A stretch of DNA of 64,000 nucleotides from Hippopus hippopus (GCA_946811185.2 OX328105.1:35343394-35407393); one strand, 5' to 3'. Counted from the stretch's first letter, positions 9,773 to 20,591 are shown. Numbers and translations are program-made. Notes: generated by a model not told the origin, from the letters alone.

Positions 9773-10293
9773 TACCGTATTATCTCTTTTGAACGCCGTT
9801 GGATGTGTTACAATTTCTGAAAAGGGGGGGGGATGAATAGAGGTAAAACAACAGAATTTTTCGGAAGACGATACCATTACTATCTCGGTTTTAGTCAGTG
9901 CTGACTGTTAAGCGATCAGCATATGAGAAACCGGCTGTATTTAATGCAAAATATGGATTTTACTGCTGATCGTGATACTTTTGGAATTTATATTGCATTC
10001 AAAATTGATATGTGACACTGGTCTTCGATACTTTAACTTTTGTAAAGTTTTTCCAATTTCACAAACTTTTTGTTACCGGAAGTTTAAATTGTTACTGGAA
10101 GTGTATGTATGTTTGGAAATACAGGTGTAAGTGACATGGATTTGTGAAGTAATTGGGATTATGTCGATGCCCTAAGTGTATCCCAAGTGGTTTATTTCAA
10201 CTTTCATCGATGGATTGGCCGTCTGGTAAGCCCATTTTCAGTTAGAAAAAAGCGTTAATTAGAGGGGGAGCATCTATAAGGGACATTATGGTA
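9773..10293 (+). mobile_element. MITE-G copy 1, TACCG-ended element
   Basis: Starts TACCGTATTATCTC and ends GGGACATTATGGTA, inverted repeats. Long similarity to 27221-27751 includes 'tttagtcagt', 'ttttactgctgatcgtgat', 'aaacttttgttac', 'ggaagtgtatgtat' and 'aattaggattatgtc' (here aattggg). If the outer TA is a target duplication the element is Tc1/mariner-like; this is inference. Confidence 0.75.
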
Positions 10294-10319
10294 ATTATTG
10301 CCATTTGCAGTGTGTCGGC

Positions 10320-10400
10320 AAAGGAAACAGTATAGATCAAATATCAGAGTGCATTTTTGTGCAGTCTGGTTGTGATCTAGACTAGCTGCAAAAGTAGTCA
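10320..10400 (-). repeat. Pal-B core fragment
   Basis: 'tatagatcaaatatcagagtgcatttttgtgcagtctggttgtgatct' is a decayed Pal-B palindrome followed by 'gctgcaaaag'. Confidence 0.5.
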
Positions 10401-10435
10401 TGAAATGCCCTTAAAGGGTTTAAAAAAGACGCTGT

Positions 10436-10645
10436 TTATCCCCTTACCAGATGACAAATTTAAGACTGCTGCAAATTGAAAGCATATGCAGGGGACAGAT
10501 TCAATGTGGCTCAGATAAATAGACTTAATTTGGAATGGTAGAAAATACTGTGAGAAAAAGAGAAATGCTGGCTTATATAATATTTTCAAAAGTCTTCTTT
10601 CTCAAGAATTGTTTAAAAAATAGGAGTGAGTGGTAAAGGGTTTAA
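10436..10645 (+). mobile_element. Pal-A copy, core half deleted
   Basis: Good outer arms, from 'ttatccccttaccagatgac' to 'gtggtaaagggTTAA'. The core passes from 'gagaaatgctggc' to 'ttatataatattttcaaaag', so one hairpin arm is missing. Confidence 0.75.
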
Positions 10646-10790
10646 GTGCTTTGTAATCAGGAAATCTTAAGATCAATTTCTGCTGGTGGTGCTGGTCTGA
10701 AGGGTCCTTAGGCAGTGCACTGCAAGCTTACAGCGTAGTTCTTGTGACACCAAAGACATTGATTGTGGCCATGATATAACTGAAATACAG

Positions 10791-11015
10791 TTAACCTTTT
10801 AACAAACAATCCCTGGTTTTTAAGACTCTGGGAAGGAAGGCTTTTGAAAACATTGTGGGAAAAGGAGAAAATGCTGGTAACCAGCATTTTCTCCTTTTCC
10901 CACAATGTTTTCTACCCTATCAAAGAGAGAAATCATTTTAGCCACATTCACATTGTTGACTTCAACTGCTTTCAGTTGGTACGATCCAAAATTTTGTTGT
11001 TTGGTAAAGGGTTAA
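10791..11015 (-). mobile_element. Pal-A copy with perfect palindrome
   Basis: TTAA to TTAA. The core from gaaaacattgtgg to ccacaatgttttc around ggtaacc has no mismatch. It is one of the cleanest hairpins in the window. Confidence 0.88.
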
Positions 11016-11152
11016 AAGAGATATCAAACACCATTCAGAGATGCAAGAGTAATAAGGTATTTCATGGAAATTGAAATTGCTACTAAATGATAAATGACTA
11101 GAAACTTGATTTCTCTTTTTGCCAAAATGTTTGGATGTATTAATTCTTTTCC

Positions 11153-11443
11153 AAATGGGCTGAGCCTGGTAGCATACAGGACTTCAGAACAGAGGGTCGC
11201 TGGTTTGAATACCTAGCTGGGCCAATTTCTTTTCAAGGATTAATGATAGTCATTGTGACAGGATTCATTCCTCTTTCACAGTTGATCATTGTTTCGACAA
11301 TGGTAATTTGGGAAAGCAACCAGTGGCTTGGGATGAATATTGTGCAAATAGTTGTAACAAAAGCTCTAGGAAATGATGGATAGGGTGCACTGGCCGCAGT
11401 TATATAACTGAAATAATGTTGTAAACATCTTTAAACGCCAAAC
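11153..11443 (+). mobile_element. tRNA-derived SINE
   Basis: The head is tRNA-like: a box A-like 'tggtagcatacagg', then 'gacttcagaacagagggtcgc' and a box B-like 'tggtttgaatacc'. It continues with 'gggccaatttctttt' and ends in 'agttatataactgaaataatgttgtaaa', a tail of the type I associate with bivalve SINEs. Target duplications are not evident, so the copy is old. The tRNA part is not a functional tRNA: the stems pair poorly. Confidence 0.65.
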
Positions 11444-11446
11444 AAT

Positions 11447-11671
11447 CAATCTTTTCCATGTGACAGAATTTTAGGCTTGTCTAGATTGAAATCGATTCCA
11501 TTTGACTCCGAAATGTGTCTAAAAGGATGTGATTTTCTCACAAAGGTTAAAAAACATTGTGGAAAGTGGAGAAAATGCTGGTTATCAGCATTTTCTCCTA
11601 TTCCCACGATGTTTTCCAAAGCCCTCTTACCCAGAGTCGTGAAAACATGAGATTGTTTGGTAAAGGATTAA
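11447..11671 (+). mobile_element. Pal-A copy
   Basis: The left TIR is decayed (cttttccatgtgac). The core ggagaaaatgctggttatcagcattttctcc is intact and the right end gtttggtaaaggaTTAA is good. It directly follows the SINE. Confidence 0.8.
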
Positions 11672-11970
11672 CCGTAATTTTTGCTGGTTATCCATATTCT
11701 CACATATTTTTTTACGTAAAGATGGTAAACAATTGGTGACAACAAAACCTACTTTTTTTTTTTAGAAAAGTTGTTCAGACATAGTGATGCAACCCTATTG
11801 ATCGAATTTCGGATGACTCATTTTTTTCAAGTGTTTTATCTGAATTGGAAAAAAAAAATGTTGGACAAAATAACCCACCTGTAAGGTGTGAGAGATTGAT
11901 CATATGCCCTGGTTTTTATAAAGTTGATAGTTTGCATTTGGGAGGGCAGTCTTAAATTTTTGTAGACAGT

Positions 11971-12108
11971 GTTTATTTCTCCCTTTTCCACAATGTTTTC
12001 TACTTTTTCAAAGAAAAATCCCATCATTTGAGCTGTATTTGGTTTTGTTTTCTGCAAATGCTTTCATTTGAAACAAGTCTAAGATCTTGTTGTTTTGTAA
12101 AGAGTTAA
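11971..12108 (-). mobile_element. Pal-A right half
   Basis: Begins inside the core (tctcccttttccacaatgttttcta) and runs through the long arm to 'gttttgtaaagagTTAA'. The left half is missing. Confidence 0.7.
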
Positions 12109-12444
12109 CAAAATATAGTTATACTCTCTCTCTTCCTCCCTCTGTCTCTCTTTCTTGTTCTAAACATGTTGATATACAATGTTCTTAAATGTGGTATTTG
12201 GTCACTTGTATATCTCTGCACAAAAAACCTCAAGGATGGGTATAATGAATTTAGAAATTATTGTTTATTTCTAGTCATGAATGTAGCTGTTATCGTTTTT
12301 TAAGATTTATTTAGTTATGTAGTTTTTATTGTTTTTTAAGTTTTATTTAAGTTTTATTTTATGTTTCTATTGGAAAGACATTCGGTTGAACCCTTATCAA
12401 GTGACACGCTATTGGTGTTATGCTGTAATAGTTGACAATTATTA

Positions 12445-12520
12445 CGAGGGGTTAGTGCAAAACTATTGTAAGTGCCTATTAATTGATAGGCACTTACAAT
12501 AGTTTTACACTAACCCCTCG
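12445..12520. repeat. 76 bp near-perfect hairpin
   Basis: 'cgaggggttagtgcaaaact' at the left is repeated as complement at the right (agttttacactaacccctcg), with 'attgtaagtgcctat' also paired. One mismatch lies across ~35 bp arms around a short centre (taattg). It is not related to the Pal-A, Pal-B or Pal-C cores. A (CT)-rich run lies upstream at 12126-12152. Confidence 0.8.
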
Positions 12521-12544
12521 AATATTATTAGTGTTATGACCAGT

Positions 12545-12762
12545 CAATGAATATCTTTCACTACCAGAAAAATAACCTTTACTGTTTCAGTGGCTAAAAA
12601 TACATTTCTGCTGCAAGATTAAGAGACAGTTCAGTTATAATCCAGAAAAAAAGAGTGGACAGAGTAGATCAGAGATCAGACTGCACATTCTGTGCAGTCT
12701 GATCTTGATCTACACTGTCCACAAAAGCTTCTTGTGTCGTTGACAGTAAAGAAAGAGTTATT
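12545..12762 (-). mobile_element. Pal-B copy
   Basis: The core at about 12655-12720 (gagtagatcagagatcagactgc ... gcagtctgatcttgatctac) is followed by 'actgtccacaaaagcttcttg'. The outer ends are decayed. Confidence 0.65.
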
Positions 12763-13382
12763 ACTGCTTGACTGAAATTTACATCCTTTATACGTAGGTA
12801 GTAGATGTTGCAATACTGCATTAACTGTCTGTGCCGGTCAATGAGTTTAATGCTGTCTGATGTGGTAAGTTAAATGTTGGGGCGACATGGATTTGACTAT
12901 GGGCACTGTGACATAAAAATTTGTAAGTTCGGTGTAATTTATGTCTGTGAACCCTTTGTTTTATGACTTTTATTTGTCTGTTTATGAATAGATAAGTGGT
13001 GTCAGTTTGGGAGAATGTTATCTCAAAGTATTTTTTATAATTAGCAGTTGGAAATAAAGTCTAATTTTAGATTCATTCATATAAAATGGGACACAAAATA
13101 TGGGGGTTGCCATTGAAAGAAAAAAAAAAAATTGTTTGAAAAGGCTAGAAATACTGGTTAGTTATTATAAAGCAATCAATTGTCGCAATTCTGGGTACCA
13201 ACCATTAATTAGATTTTACTCAATCATGGCGGGATCACTTACAGTTACTGCTGGGTATCAGCTTTTTCCTTCTTCTCCAACAAGTTTTACAAGAGCTTTT
13301 TCCTTCAGGATGGATTGCAAAGAACTACACAGTACAAAGGGAGCTAGCTTGAGCTTATGGAAAACCAATTTGGTTCCATTCT
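12763..13382. other. mostly unassigned
   Basis: A Pal-A scrap may lie at 13120-13330 (ttgtttgaaaaggctagaaatactggtta, then cagctttttccttc...caagttttacaagagc). Nothing else is supported. Confidence 0.35.
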
Positions 13383-13610
13383 TTAACCCTTTACCGCACA
13401 ATGCCGACTTTTAACGACCCTGGGAAAGAAGCCTTTTGAAAATACTGTACGAAAAGGAGAAAATGCTGGTAACCAACATTCCTCCTTTTCCCATAATGTT
13501 TTCTACCCTATCAAAGAAAAATTGCACCATTTGAGCAACATTGAAACTGTCGTCTGCAAATGCTTTCAATTTGAACAAGGCTAAAATTTTGTCGTCTGCT
13601 AAAAGGTTAA
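13383..13610 (-). mobile_element. Pal-A copy, first of a head-to-tail pair
   Basis: TTAA to TTAA. The core has several unpaired changes (ggtaaccaacattcctcc). It shares TTAA 13607-13610 with the next copy. Confidence 0.85.
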
Positions 13611-13829
13611 CCCTTTACCACACAATCCGAAGTTATAACGACCCCGTAAGAGAAGGATTTTGAAAACATTGTGGGAAAAGAAGAAAATGCTGGTAAACAG
13701 CATTTTCTCCTTTTCCCACAATGTTTTCTACCCAATCCAAAACAAGAATCATTTCAGTTAAATTTAATTTGTCGTCTGCAAATGCTTTCAATTTGGTCAA
13801 GGCTAAAATTTTGTCTGGTAAAAGTTTAA
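13607..13829 (-). mobile_element. Pal-A copy, second of the pair
   Basis: Starts at the shared TTAA. The core is good except for one loop change (gctggtaaacagc). The right TIR is shortened to 'tctggtaaaagtTTAA'. Confidence 0.85.
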
Positions 13830-13879
13830 AAGACATGTTTGAGCCATGTTTATCAATATTGTGTTACCGGCAAATTCTG

Positions 13880-14106
13880 TGAACTCTTTACCACATAATG
13901 CCGACTTAACGACCCCAAGGAAGAAGCCTTTTGAAAACATTGAGGGAAAAGGAGAAAACGCTGGTAACCAGCATTTTCTCCTTTTCCCACAATGTTTTCT
14001 ACCCTATCAAAGAAAAATTGCATCATATGAGCCACACTGGAATTATCGTCTGCAAATGCTTTCATTTTGGACAGGTCTAAAATTTTGTCGTGTGGTAAAG
14101 GGTCAA
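13880..14106 (-). mobile_element. Pal-A copy
   Basis: Left end TGAACTCTTTACCACAT, right end GTGTGGTAAAGGGTCAA. The terminal TTAA has mutated to TGAA and TCAA. The core is almost perfect. Confidence 0.85.
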
Positions 14107-14385
14107 CTCTTTATCAAACGATGAAACTCTGGACGTGTCAAAATTGAAAGCATTCGCAGGAGACAAATTTAATGTGGATTGAAATAATGGGTTTTGTCTT
14201 TGAAAAAGAGAAAACTGTGTGAAAAAAGAAGAATATGCTGGTTACAAGCATTTTCTCATTTTTCCACAATGTTTTCAACCTTTCCAAAGGCAAATCCTTT
14301 AATACAAATACAATTTGTATTCTTAAAAATTCAATACTTTTCATTTGGGTAGGTTCAAAATGGTGTCCTGTTGTAAAGAGCTTAA
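14103..14385. mobile_element. Pal-A variant with two long arms
   Basis: The left side is a normal long arm (ctctttatcaaacgat, gtcaaaattgaaagcattcgcagg, gtctttgaaa). The right side is also a long arm in complement (tttccaaaggcaaatcc, aatacttttcatttgggtaggttc, ttgtaaagagcTTAA). The short arm is absent, so the whole 283 bp element is one large imperfect hairpin. It shares TCAA with the previous copy. Confidence 0.75.
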
Positions 14386-14830
14386 GAAAATAAAATGTTT
14401 CTGTATTTTGAGGAATATGGTATTAATATCTGAATAGTATAGAACATGACTCATCATTTGTTAATTACAAGCAATTTTTCCTTCTGCCATGATGTTTTTT
14501 TTTTAAATGTGGTCTGCTACTTGGTGAAAAAAAAGCTGTCTGCAGGACATAGGATATTGGAGATTTTCTCGAGAATCTTGATTTGATGCAGTTACTTGGA
14601 GACAACTGCTCTAGAAATTCAGGAAATCTGCAAGGATCGTTGATAAGGACATAAGAGTTACTTCCCTTTATAGAACAAAACTGCTTCTTGAATGTGGAGG
14701 GGAAAATCTTGGATTTTGTGTTTTTTCCAAATGGTTTTTGTCTCAGCCAATCATAAATTTGATTTAAATTTATGAATTGGAATGGTAACTAGTTGATTTA
14801 GGGAATCTATACCATCACCTAATAGGACAT
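14386..14830. other. unassigned
   Basis: A faint Pal-A scrap (attacaagcaatttttccttctgccatgatgtttttt) is at 14460-14500. The rest is not recognised. Confidence 0.35.
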
Positions 14831-14970
14831 TTAACACTTATCAGATGACAAAACGTTGGATTTGCCTTCATTGAAAGGATTTACGGACCGAAGATCAAAT
14901 GTGACTCAAAAAGACAAACCTTTCTTTTGTAAATTGGAGAACATTGTTTGAATTGGAGAAAAAAATCAGT
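14831..14970 (+). mobile_element. Pal-A left part, truncated in the core
   Basis: TTAA, then 'cacttatcagatgac' and 'cattgaaaggatttac', as far as 'ttggagaaaaaaatcagttac'. The rest is cut off by the next copy. Confidence 0.65.
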
Positions 14971-15165
14971 TACTCTCTACCACACCATACAATTTTAGAC
15001 TTCGCAAAAATGGATGCATTTACAAATCACAAGTTTGACTCAAATGATAGGATTTGTATTTGAAAGGGAGGAAAACATTGTCTGAAAGGGGGGAAAAAAA
15101 TGCTGGTTAACAACATTACCTCCTTCCCTAGAATGTTTTTAAAAGCTTTCTTCTTTAATACTCAG
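14969..15165 (+). mobile_element. Pal-A copy, right end lost
   Basis: Starts 'actctctaccacacc'. The core is decayed (gaaaaaaatgctggttaacaacattacctcc). The short arm fades after 'aaaagctttcttc'. Confidence 0.65.
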
Positions 15166-15206
15166 GAGTTTTCGGTAGAGTAAAATGAGTACTCATAAGA
15201 GGGGTT

Positions 15207-15424
15207 TTAACCCTTTACCACACAATCACAACTTTTAACGACCCTGAGGAAGACTGCTTTTGAAAACATTGTTAACATTGGTAACCAGCATTTTCTCCTT
15301 TTCCCACAATGTTTTCTTTTCTGTGATAGACAAAATTTCATATTTTGAGTTACATTTAATTTGTTGTCTGCAAATGTTTTCAATTTGAAAAAGTCTAAAA
15401 TTTTGCCGTCTGGTAAAGACTTAA
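15207..15424 (-). mobile_element. Pal-A copy, core left arm shortened
   Basis: TTAA to TTAA. 'gaaaacattgttaacattggtaaccagcattttctcc' shows that about 15 bp of the left hairpin arm is gone while the right arm is complete. Confidence 0.82.
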
Positions 15425-15799
15425 GTAGAAAATAGTGTGTTGAGAATAAGGATCCTAGGCCTGCCCCTTTTTTTCTTCCCAGTCTCTGATCAGGTATATC
15501 TTCACAAGTCAAGATACCATGAGCCGCAGGTCGAAAATGAATGTGATTTTTGCAAGTGCTCTAGGAATGCAATAAATTTTGATATTTTAAGTGTTTTCTG
15601 ATCGAAACATTTCAAGGTTAATTTCCGAGGAAGACATCACTACTTACTTATTTCTGAATACCACTTTTCAATCAAATTCTTGGAATTCCTTCCAAAGAGA
15701 ATGGCTCAAGAAATTGCCTGGCAGCCAGATTTAAACAATTTTGCTATGAAAGTACATTAAACTTGTTACATCCTTGGATAACTATGAAACTGACTGCCT
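15425..15799. other. unassigned
   Basis: No recognisable element or exon. Confidence 0.35.
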
Positions 15800-16026
15800 T
15801 TAATCCTTTCCAAAAGGGCAAATTTTAGACTCTTCCAATTTCAAAATTTCTGCAGACGACAAATTAGTAATAGGTATAAATTAGCTCTAGTTCTGTGATA
15901 GGGTGGAAAACATTCTCCGAGAAAAGAAAATGAGGGTGACCAGTATTTTCTCCTTTTCCCAGAACATTTTCAAAAGGTTTCCTCTTCGGAGTATTTAGAA
16001 ATTAGGATGGTTTGGTGAAAGGTTAA
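15800..16026 (+). mobile_element. Pal-A copy, diverged
   Basis: TTAA to TTAA. Left TIR tcctttccaaaagggc. The core agaaaatgagggtgaccagtattttctcc has an unpaired left arm. Confidence 0.78.
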
Positions 16027-16134
16027 TCGGTTGTTCAAAAGAAAAATTGTGCACTTGGACCATAAACGTTACATTCAAAGATTGGACTCTGGTCTCCTGG
16101 AGTCGGCTTGAGCATTTTCTCAATGGCGGATACC

Positions 16135-16352
16135 TTAACCCTTTACCAAACAGTCCTGTGTTTTTACAACCCTGAGTAAAACTTCTTTTGAAAACACTGT
16201 AGGAAAAAGAGAAAATGGTGGTTATCAACATTTTCTCCTTTACCCTCAATGTTATGTATCCTTTCTGATTCAAGTTTGTTTATATGAGTAATATTCAATT
16301 TGTCATCTTTAAATGCTATTTGAATTTGCCTAAAATTTTGTCATCTGGTTAA
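16135..16352 (-). mobile_element. Pal-A copy
   Basis: TTAA to TTAA. The left TIR ccctttaccaaacagtcc is good. The right end is shortened to 'gtcatctggTTAA'. It shares the TTAA at 16349 with the next copy. Confidence 0.82.
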
Positions 16353-16577
16353 ATCTTTACCAAACGACAAAAAATTCAACAAGTCCAACTTGAAAGCATA
16401 TGCAGATGACAAATTAAATATGATTGAAAAATTGAAATTTGTTTTATAAAGGGCAGAAAACATTTTGGGAAAAGGAGAAAATGTTGGTTACCAGCATTTT
16501 CTTCTTTTCCCACAATGTTTTCAAAAGGCTTCTTTCTCAGGGTCGCTAAAAATAGGGATTGTGTGGTAAAGGGTTAA
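16349..16577 (+). mobile_element. Pal-A copy
   Basis: Starts at the shared TTAA (atctttaccaaacgac). The core is good (gagaaaatgttggttaccagcattttcttc) and the right end tgtggtaaagggTTAA is intact. It forms a head-to-head pair with the preceding copy. Confidence 0.85.
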
Positions 16578-17750
16578 AGAGTTATGGGAAGTGGAATGAG
16601 CCAGACAGCAATATAAATGGCTGTTGGCATGATCGCTTATGTAAAGAGGCACTTTTCAGAAAAATACCATAATTAAATGTGGTATATTTATGAATTTGTG
16701 CAATAAAAATAACCATAACCAAGGAATTACGAGATTAATTCTATCCACATACCAAGAAAATTAAGGCTTTTTTAATCCAGTTATATCCGTTTTGTCGGGT
16801 ACCGTCTTTCTGTTGTTGTGAGAATTATTGTAAGGTGTCTTCGTGGAAACATTTATAATTTTAACAAAAAAGAAAAATATTCTTAGAAGCAAGGTTTTGT
16901 TTGGTACAGGGCCCTGACCACTGAATAAGCAGACTAAATCAAATGTTTTTGATAGGAAATACTGATATCTTTGAATTTAGGTTAAATCAATGTTCTTTTT
17001 AATATTATGTCTTATAGTTTATTAGAGAAAGTGGATTCAAGTTTGTTATTTGTTGCTGTTTTCAACATGCAAAAAAAACTAATGCTTCCATGCAGAATTT
17101 TTGTCCTTTTTAATCGGTCGGCGTGAGCCGGACGATTAGAGAGACCACAAATTTCGGAAATCCGTATGCTGAGGGCAAACTGATTTAACTGCAACTCTTG
17201 ACAGCTTTTACCTACAGTCTAATAACACTAATACTAGCTGTTGTGACCTTATTATGTTGAACTTTTAACCCTGATAAGGAATGGTGTTTGTGATAAAGCA
17301 ACAACTTATGAATGAAACAAGAGCGAATCCAGGAGTATTGGATGATGTAAGCACACCTTGTGTTGAAAAGATGATAGGTCATTTGGCCTCGAGCAAGGAT
17401 AAACTTGCAGTGAAACGGAATTTGTAAGGAAACATTGCTTTAAAAGAATTTGAAAATTTAGATTGTTTTGCCTTAGAGCAAACTGATGTACATGCTGGTG
17501 GTAAAAGCTGTTTAAAAAAGTAATCTGCAGTTGGTAGTTTAATGTAAGCGAGGTGAAGCGTGTGAAGCAGCGTGGGACAAAGGATGTAGAGTTGTTTAAG
17601 AGTTATTACCCTAGTGGAGAAGCCGTTACGTTACGTAAACATTTTCAGAATGGTCTGGTTATCCCACACTTTCAACCTTAGAAACCAGACTGTCCATTCA
17701 CAATACTGACCAGCATATATTTGATTATACATCTTTCAGCATAGGATGTA
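16578..17750. other. longest stretch here with no element seen
   Basis: About 1.2 kb of apparently unique sequence. No splice pair with an open frame stood out. The phrase 'gtcggcgtgagccgg' lies at 17117-17131. Confidence 0.4.
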
Positions 17751-17967
17751 TCAAACCTTGGGCTACTAAGCGCGAATTTATTACCTTTTCTGGACATTGT
17801 AGATCAAGATCTGACTGTATACTACATACAGTCTGATTTTGTATCTTTAATGTCCGACAAGAAGATATTTTTTCCAAAAAAAAAAAAACCTTTGAAATAG
17901 TACAGAACTGGGTTTTTACTGTCAGCTTGAAAGTTTCATTTCACTTATTTAGCAGGTTAAGGGTTAA
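17751..17967 (+). mobile_element. Pal-B copy with a covarying core
   Basis: From TCAAACCTTGGGCTACTAAGCGC to 'agcaggttaagggTTAA'. The core reads gatctgactgtat-actac-atacagtctgat. Both arms carry the same GCAC to GTAT change relative to other copies, so pairing is preserved. Confidence 0.85.
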
Positions 17968-18087
17968 ATTGTTTTCATAACCCATCTTCCTCTCCCTAAA
18001 GCTACGGCTCTACCATTTTACACGCTCATTAACATGTTTCTTTTTGATGACATTCTTAAGACTGGAATCAGTTTATTAACTGTTGGC

Positions 18088-18219
18088 CACACAATCTTGT
18101 CGGGCTTCAAAAATGTAGTGGGAAAAACAGCATACATGTATTAAGCATATTCTCTTTTTCCTCACAGCGTTTTTTCATCATTTGAAGGATTTTCAACATT
18201 TTGTCATTTGGTAGAGTTA
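18088..18219 (-). mobile_element. Pal-A, heavily decayed
   Basis: Keeps 'cacacaatcttgtcggg', 'gtgggaaaaacagca', 'atattctctttttcc' and 'ttgtcatttggtagagTTAA'. Confidence 0.45.
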
Positions 18220-18319
18220 AACAGAGCATTTTCTTAGATGGAAAAAACCCTGAAACTGCAACACAAAAAACTCACTTAACGTCATATTCTCCATGTCTGA
18301 ATCAACTGACCAGGGAAAA

Positions 18320-18400
18320 AGCCTCTTCGGAGAGCGCAGATTCAGACCAGACTCGGACCAGACTGCACAGAACGTGCAGTCACTCAAATTTTGGATCTGC
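18320..18400 (+). repeat. Pal-B core fragment
   Basis: 'gaccagactgcacagaacgtgcagtcac' preserves the hairpin tip. The arms are lost. Confidence 0.5.
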
Positions 18401-18856
18401 TATTGCTATTTCTTGAGATATCGTAGTCAAGACAGCAATGACCCTGCAATAATTAGGCTGCTTTTCCGCGCTTATCAGATCTATTTCACTAATTGAGCGC
18501 TTTAGTGTAAAACTCTCAGTAACATGTTTGTCTCATCAGCATATTGGTTGACTCTGATCCACTCCATATTCCAGATTAAAAGCACAAGGTTTACTGTCGT
18601 AATGCTCTTGCTCATTACAATGATTCAATACAATGGCCCATGTTCTCCAGTGACATGTATAGTCGCTTTTGAAGACAATAAAAGATCAAGATCAGACTGT
18701 CCTTTGAACGCAATGCAGATCAGTATCACAGACATATATATTGAATATCTTAATTGTCTGTTAATGTATAATTCATATGAAAAAAAAAAACTCGACACTG
18801 AAATTGTAATGTTTGGATAATGTTTTTCTGACTATAAAAGGCCATAACTGAGTGTT
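18401..18856. other. unassigned, one Pal-B scrap
   Basis: 'agatcaagatcagactgtcc' at 18687-18706 is a Pal-B scrap. The rest is not recognised. Confidence 0.35.
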
Positions 18857-19081
18857 TTAACCAAACTTTCCCGTTTCTGATGACCCTGAGGAAGAAGGCT
18901 GTTAAAAACATTCTGGAAAAATGCAAATAACCGTCGTTTTCTCCTTTTCTCACAATGTTTTTTTTTACCATTTCAGCGATTCAAATCATCATTAATTTGG
19001 TCTACATTTCATTCGTCATGTGCAAATGCTTTCATTTTGGACAAGTCTAAAATTACATCATAAATTTTGGTAAAGGGTTGA
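18857..19081 (-). mobile_element. Pal-A copy, core decayed
   Basis: TTAA left end, 'gaccctgaggaagaaggc', decayed core (aaatgcaaataaccgtcgttttctcc), long arm 'tgcaaatgctttcattttggacaagtctaaaatt', right end ttggtaaagggTTGA. Confidence 0.78.
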
Positions 19082-19982
19082 GGGTTTGGTAGATACTACA
19101 TGCTTTGACAGTAATGTGGGAGAAATTGGCCAGCCGATGTTTTGGACAGAACAATCTTGCCCAGGACAATTTAGCCAGCCGGAAAATGTACGGTAGGACA
19201 ATTTGTCAAGATAAACATGAGCAGCCAAAAGTAATCACTTTGATAGTCATAATACAGGCACATTCTACACGACTTACTCATCATATCTATCATTCAATTT
19301 AGATATTATTGATAATATCTGACAATATGTTACAGTATAGTTTCAAAAGTTGCAAAAGTTACAGAAAAGAATACATGTATTTATATTTTCTTAATCTTTT
19401 ATAAAAGGTTGGTAGGTACTGTTATTCATGATGAGTGATATCTAAATCTTGAAAATCGGTATTACTGGTCAGAATAGTCACTTACATTCTACGTTTTATT
19501 GCTGTCGCCTGGCAGACATATATCTTTAGTATTCCGTTAAACTACTAATTTGTAAGGGACGGAGAGTTCCTACGTGACTCAGTTATAAAATGTCTATCCC
19601 ATACATAGTTCAAACAACTGCCATTTGATTTGTGATTTCAAACCACTGTAGTTATTCAGTGTCGACCGATTACAGTGCTGACAGCACTTTGATTCCTTTA
19701 TGTTGTATCCCTTGCAAAGACTCATCATTAGAGCCACATTCACTTTGTGATACCAGTTGTATGAGGTTTGGTGAAGAAAAACTTGGACTATGTTGATAGA
19801 TACACTGGCTGCCTAATAATCACTGACAAAATTGAAAATGTTGTTGAATACCAAATGTTAGCAAATGAAACAGTAGTTTTTGACAACTTTCTCTCAGTGG
19901 CTTTTCACAGTTAAATTTAAGCTTAAATATTATGTCATTCACAGGGTTATAATAGGATGAAATGTGCAATTTTTCCATATTT
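19082..19982. other. unassigned
   Basis: About 900 bp. Short tandem echoes of 'ggccagccg'/'tagccagccgg' occur near 19130-19185. No exon or element is supported. Confidence 0.35.
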
Positions 19983-20262
19983 AGCTGTTTTTGAAGAAAA
20001 CGTCAAAGTATTGACATCGCCCTTGCGTCACGTGCGTTGTGCAAAAACACTGACATTTTCAACAACTTTCACATTTTATATATCTGTCATTACTAAACAT
20101 GTTGACTTCAAACTCCAACAAGTTTTTCACTATCGAAAGGGGAACCCATAGAACAAGGGCAGGTAAAAAATATTTTTGACAGTTACGCCCCTTTTTGGAC
20201 TTTAAATGTTCAATCAAGTAACTGCAGCTGAGTGCTGGCACCGGCATTTGGTGCTCTTGTTT
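19983..20262 (+). repeat. dispersed repeat F, copy 1
   Basis: ~280 bp from 'agctgtttttgaagaaa' through 'aaaggggaacccatagaaca', 'agggcaggtaa' and 'tttttgacagttacgcccc' to 'tttggtgctcttgtt'. It matches 38931-39208 over its length and 51832-51922 at its end, and 63073-63350 in complement. There is no terminal repeat; the family type is unknown. Confidence 0.7.
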
Positions 20263-20399
20263 CACAAGTTTTGAAAGCCACAATCTGCAAAATGTGGAAA
20301 GTGTTACCATCAATGCTTTTGCTACCCTATACTGCATGACTCGGTGATAGGTAAATGAGTTCATTCAGCGCAGATTCTGGGGTTGGGTCTTAGTTGTCA

Positions 20400-20590
20400 A
20401 GGGCAACTTTTGTAGCTATTATGATTGATCTAGATCAATATCAGACTGCCTTTGAAGTGCAGTCTGATCTTTGACCTACACAGTCTGCTTTGCTGAGACA
20501 TTCTGGACATCAGCAACCTTGAAATAGCAAATGTTATGGGTCCTATTTTATAGTCCAAAAGTGTCTTGTAGGGTTATTTGTGATTTCTTC
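20400..20590 (+). mobile_element. Pal-B variant
   Basis: Core 'gatcaatatcagactgcctttgaagtgcagtctgatctttgacctac', then 'cagtctgctttgctgagaca', 'gcaaccttgaaatagca' and 'tcctattttatagtcc'. It belongs with the variants at 30880-31010 and 60785-60995. Confidence 0.65.
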
Positions 20591-20591
20591 T

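Noticed and set aside
10791..11015. Individual Pal-A hairpins as microRNA genes
   Set aside because: A 30 bp stem would fold, but high copy number and TTAA bounds make them transposons first; small-RNA data would be required for a miRNA call.
12657..12720. GATC-rich palindromes as bacterial Dam or regulator sites
   Set aside because: They are the core of a dispersed eukaryotic element (Pal-B) and nothing else in the window is bacterial.
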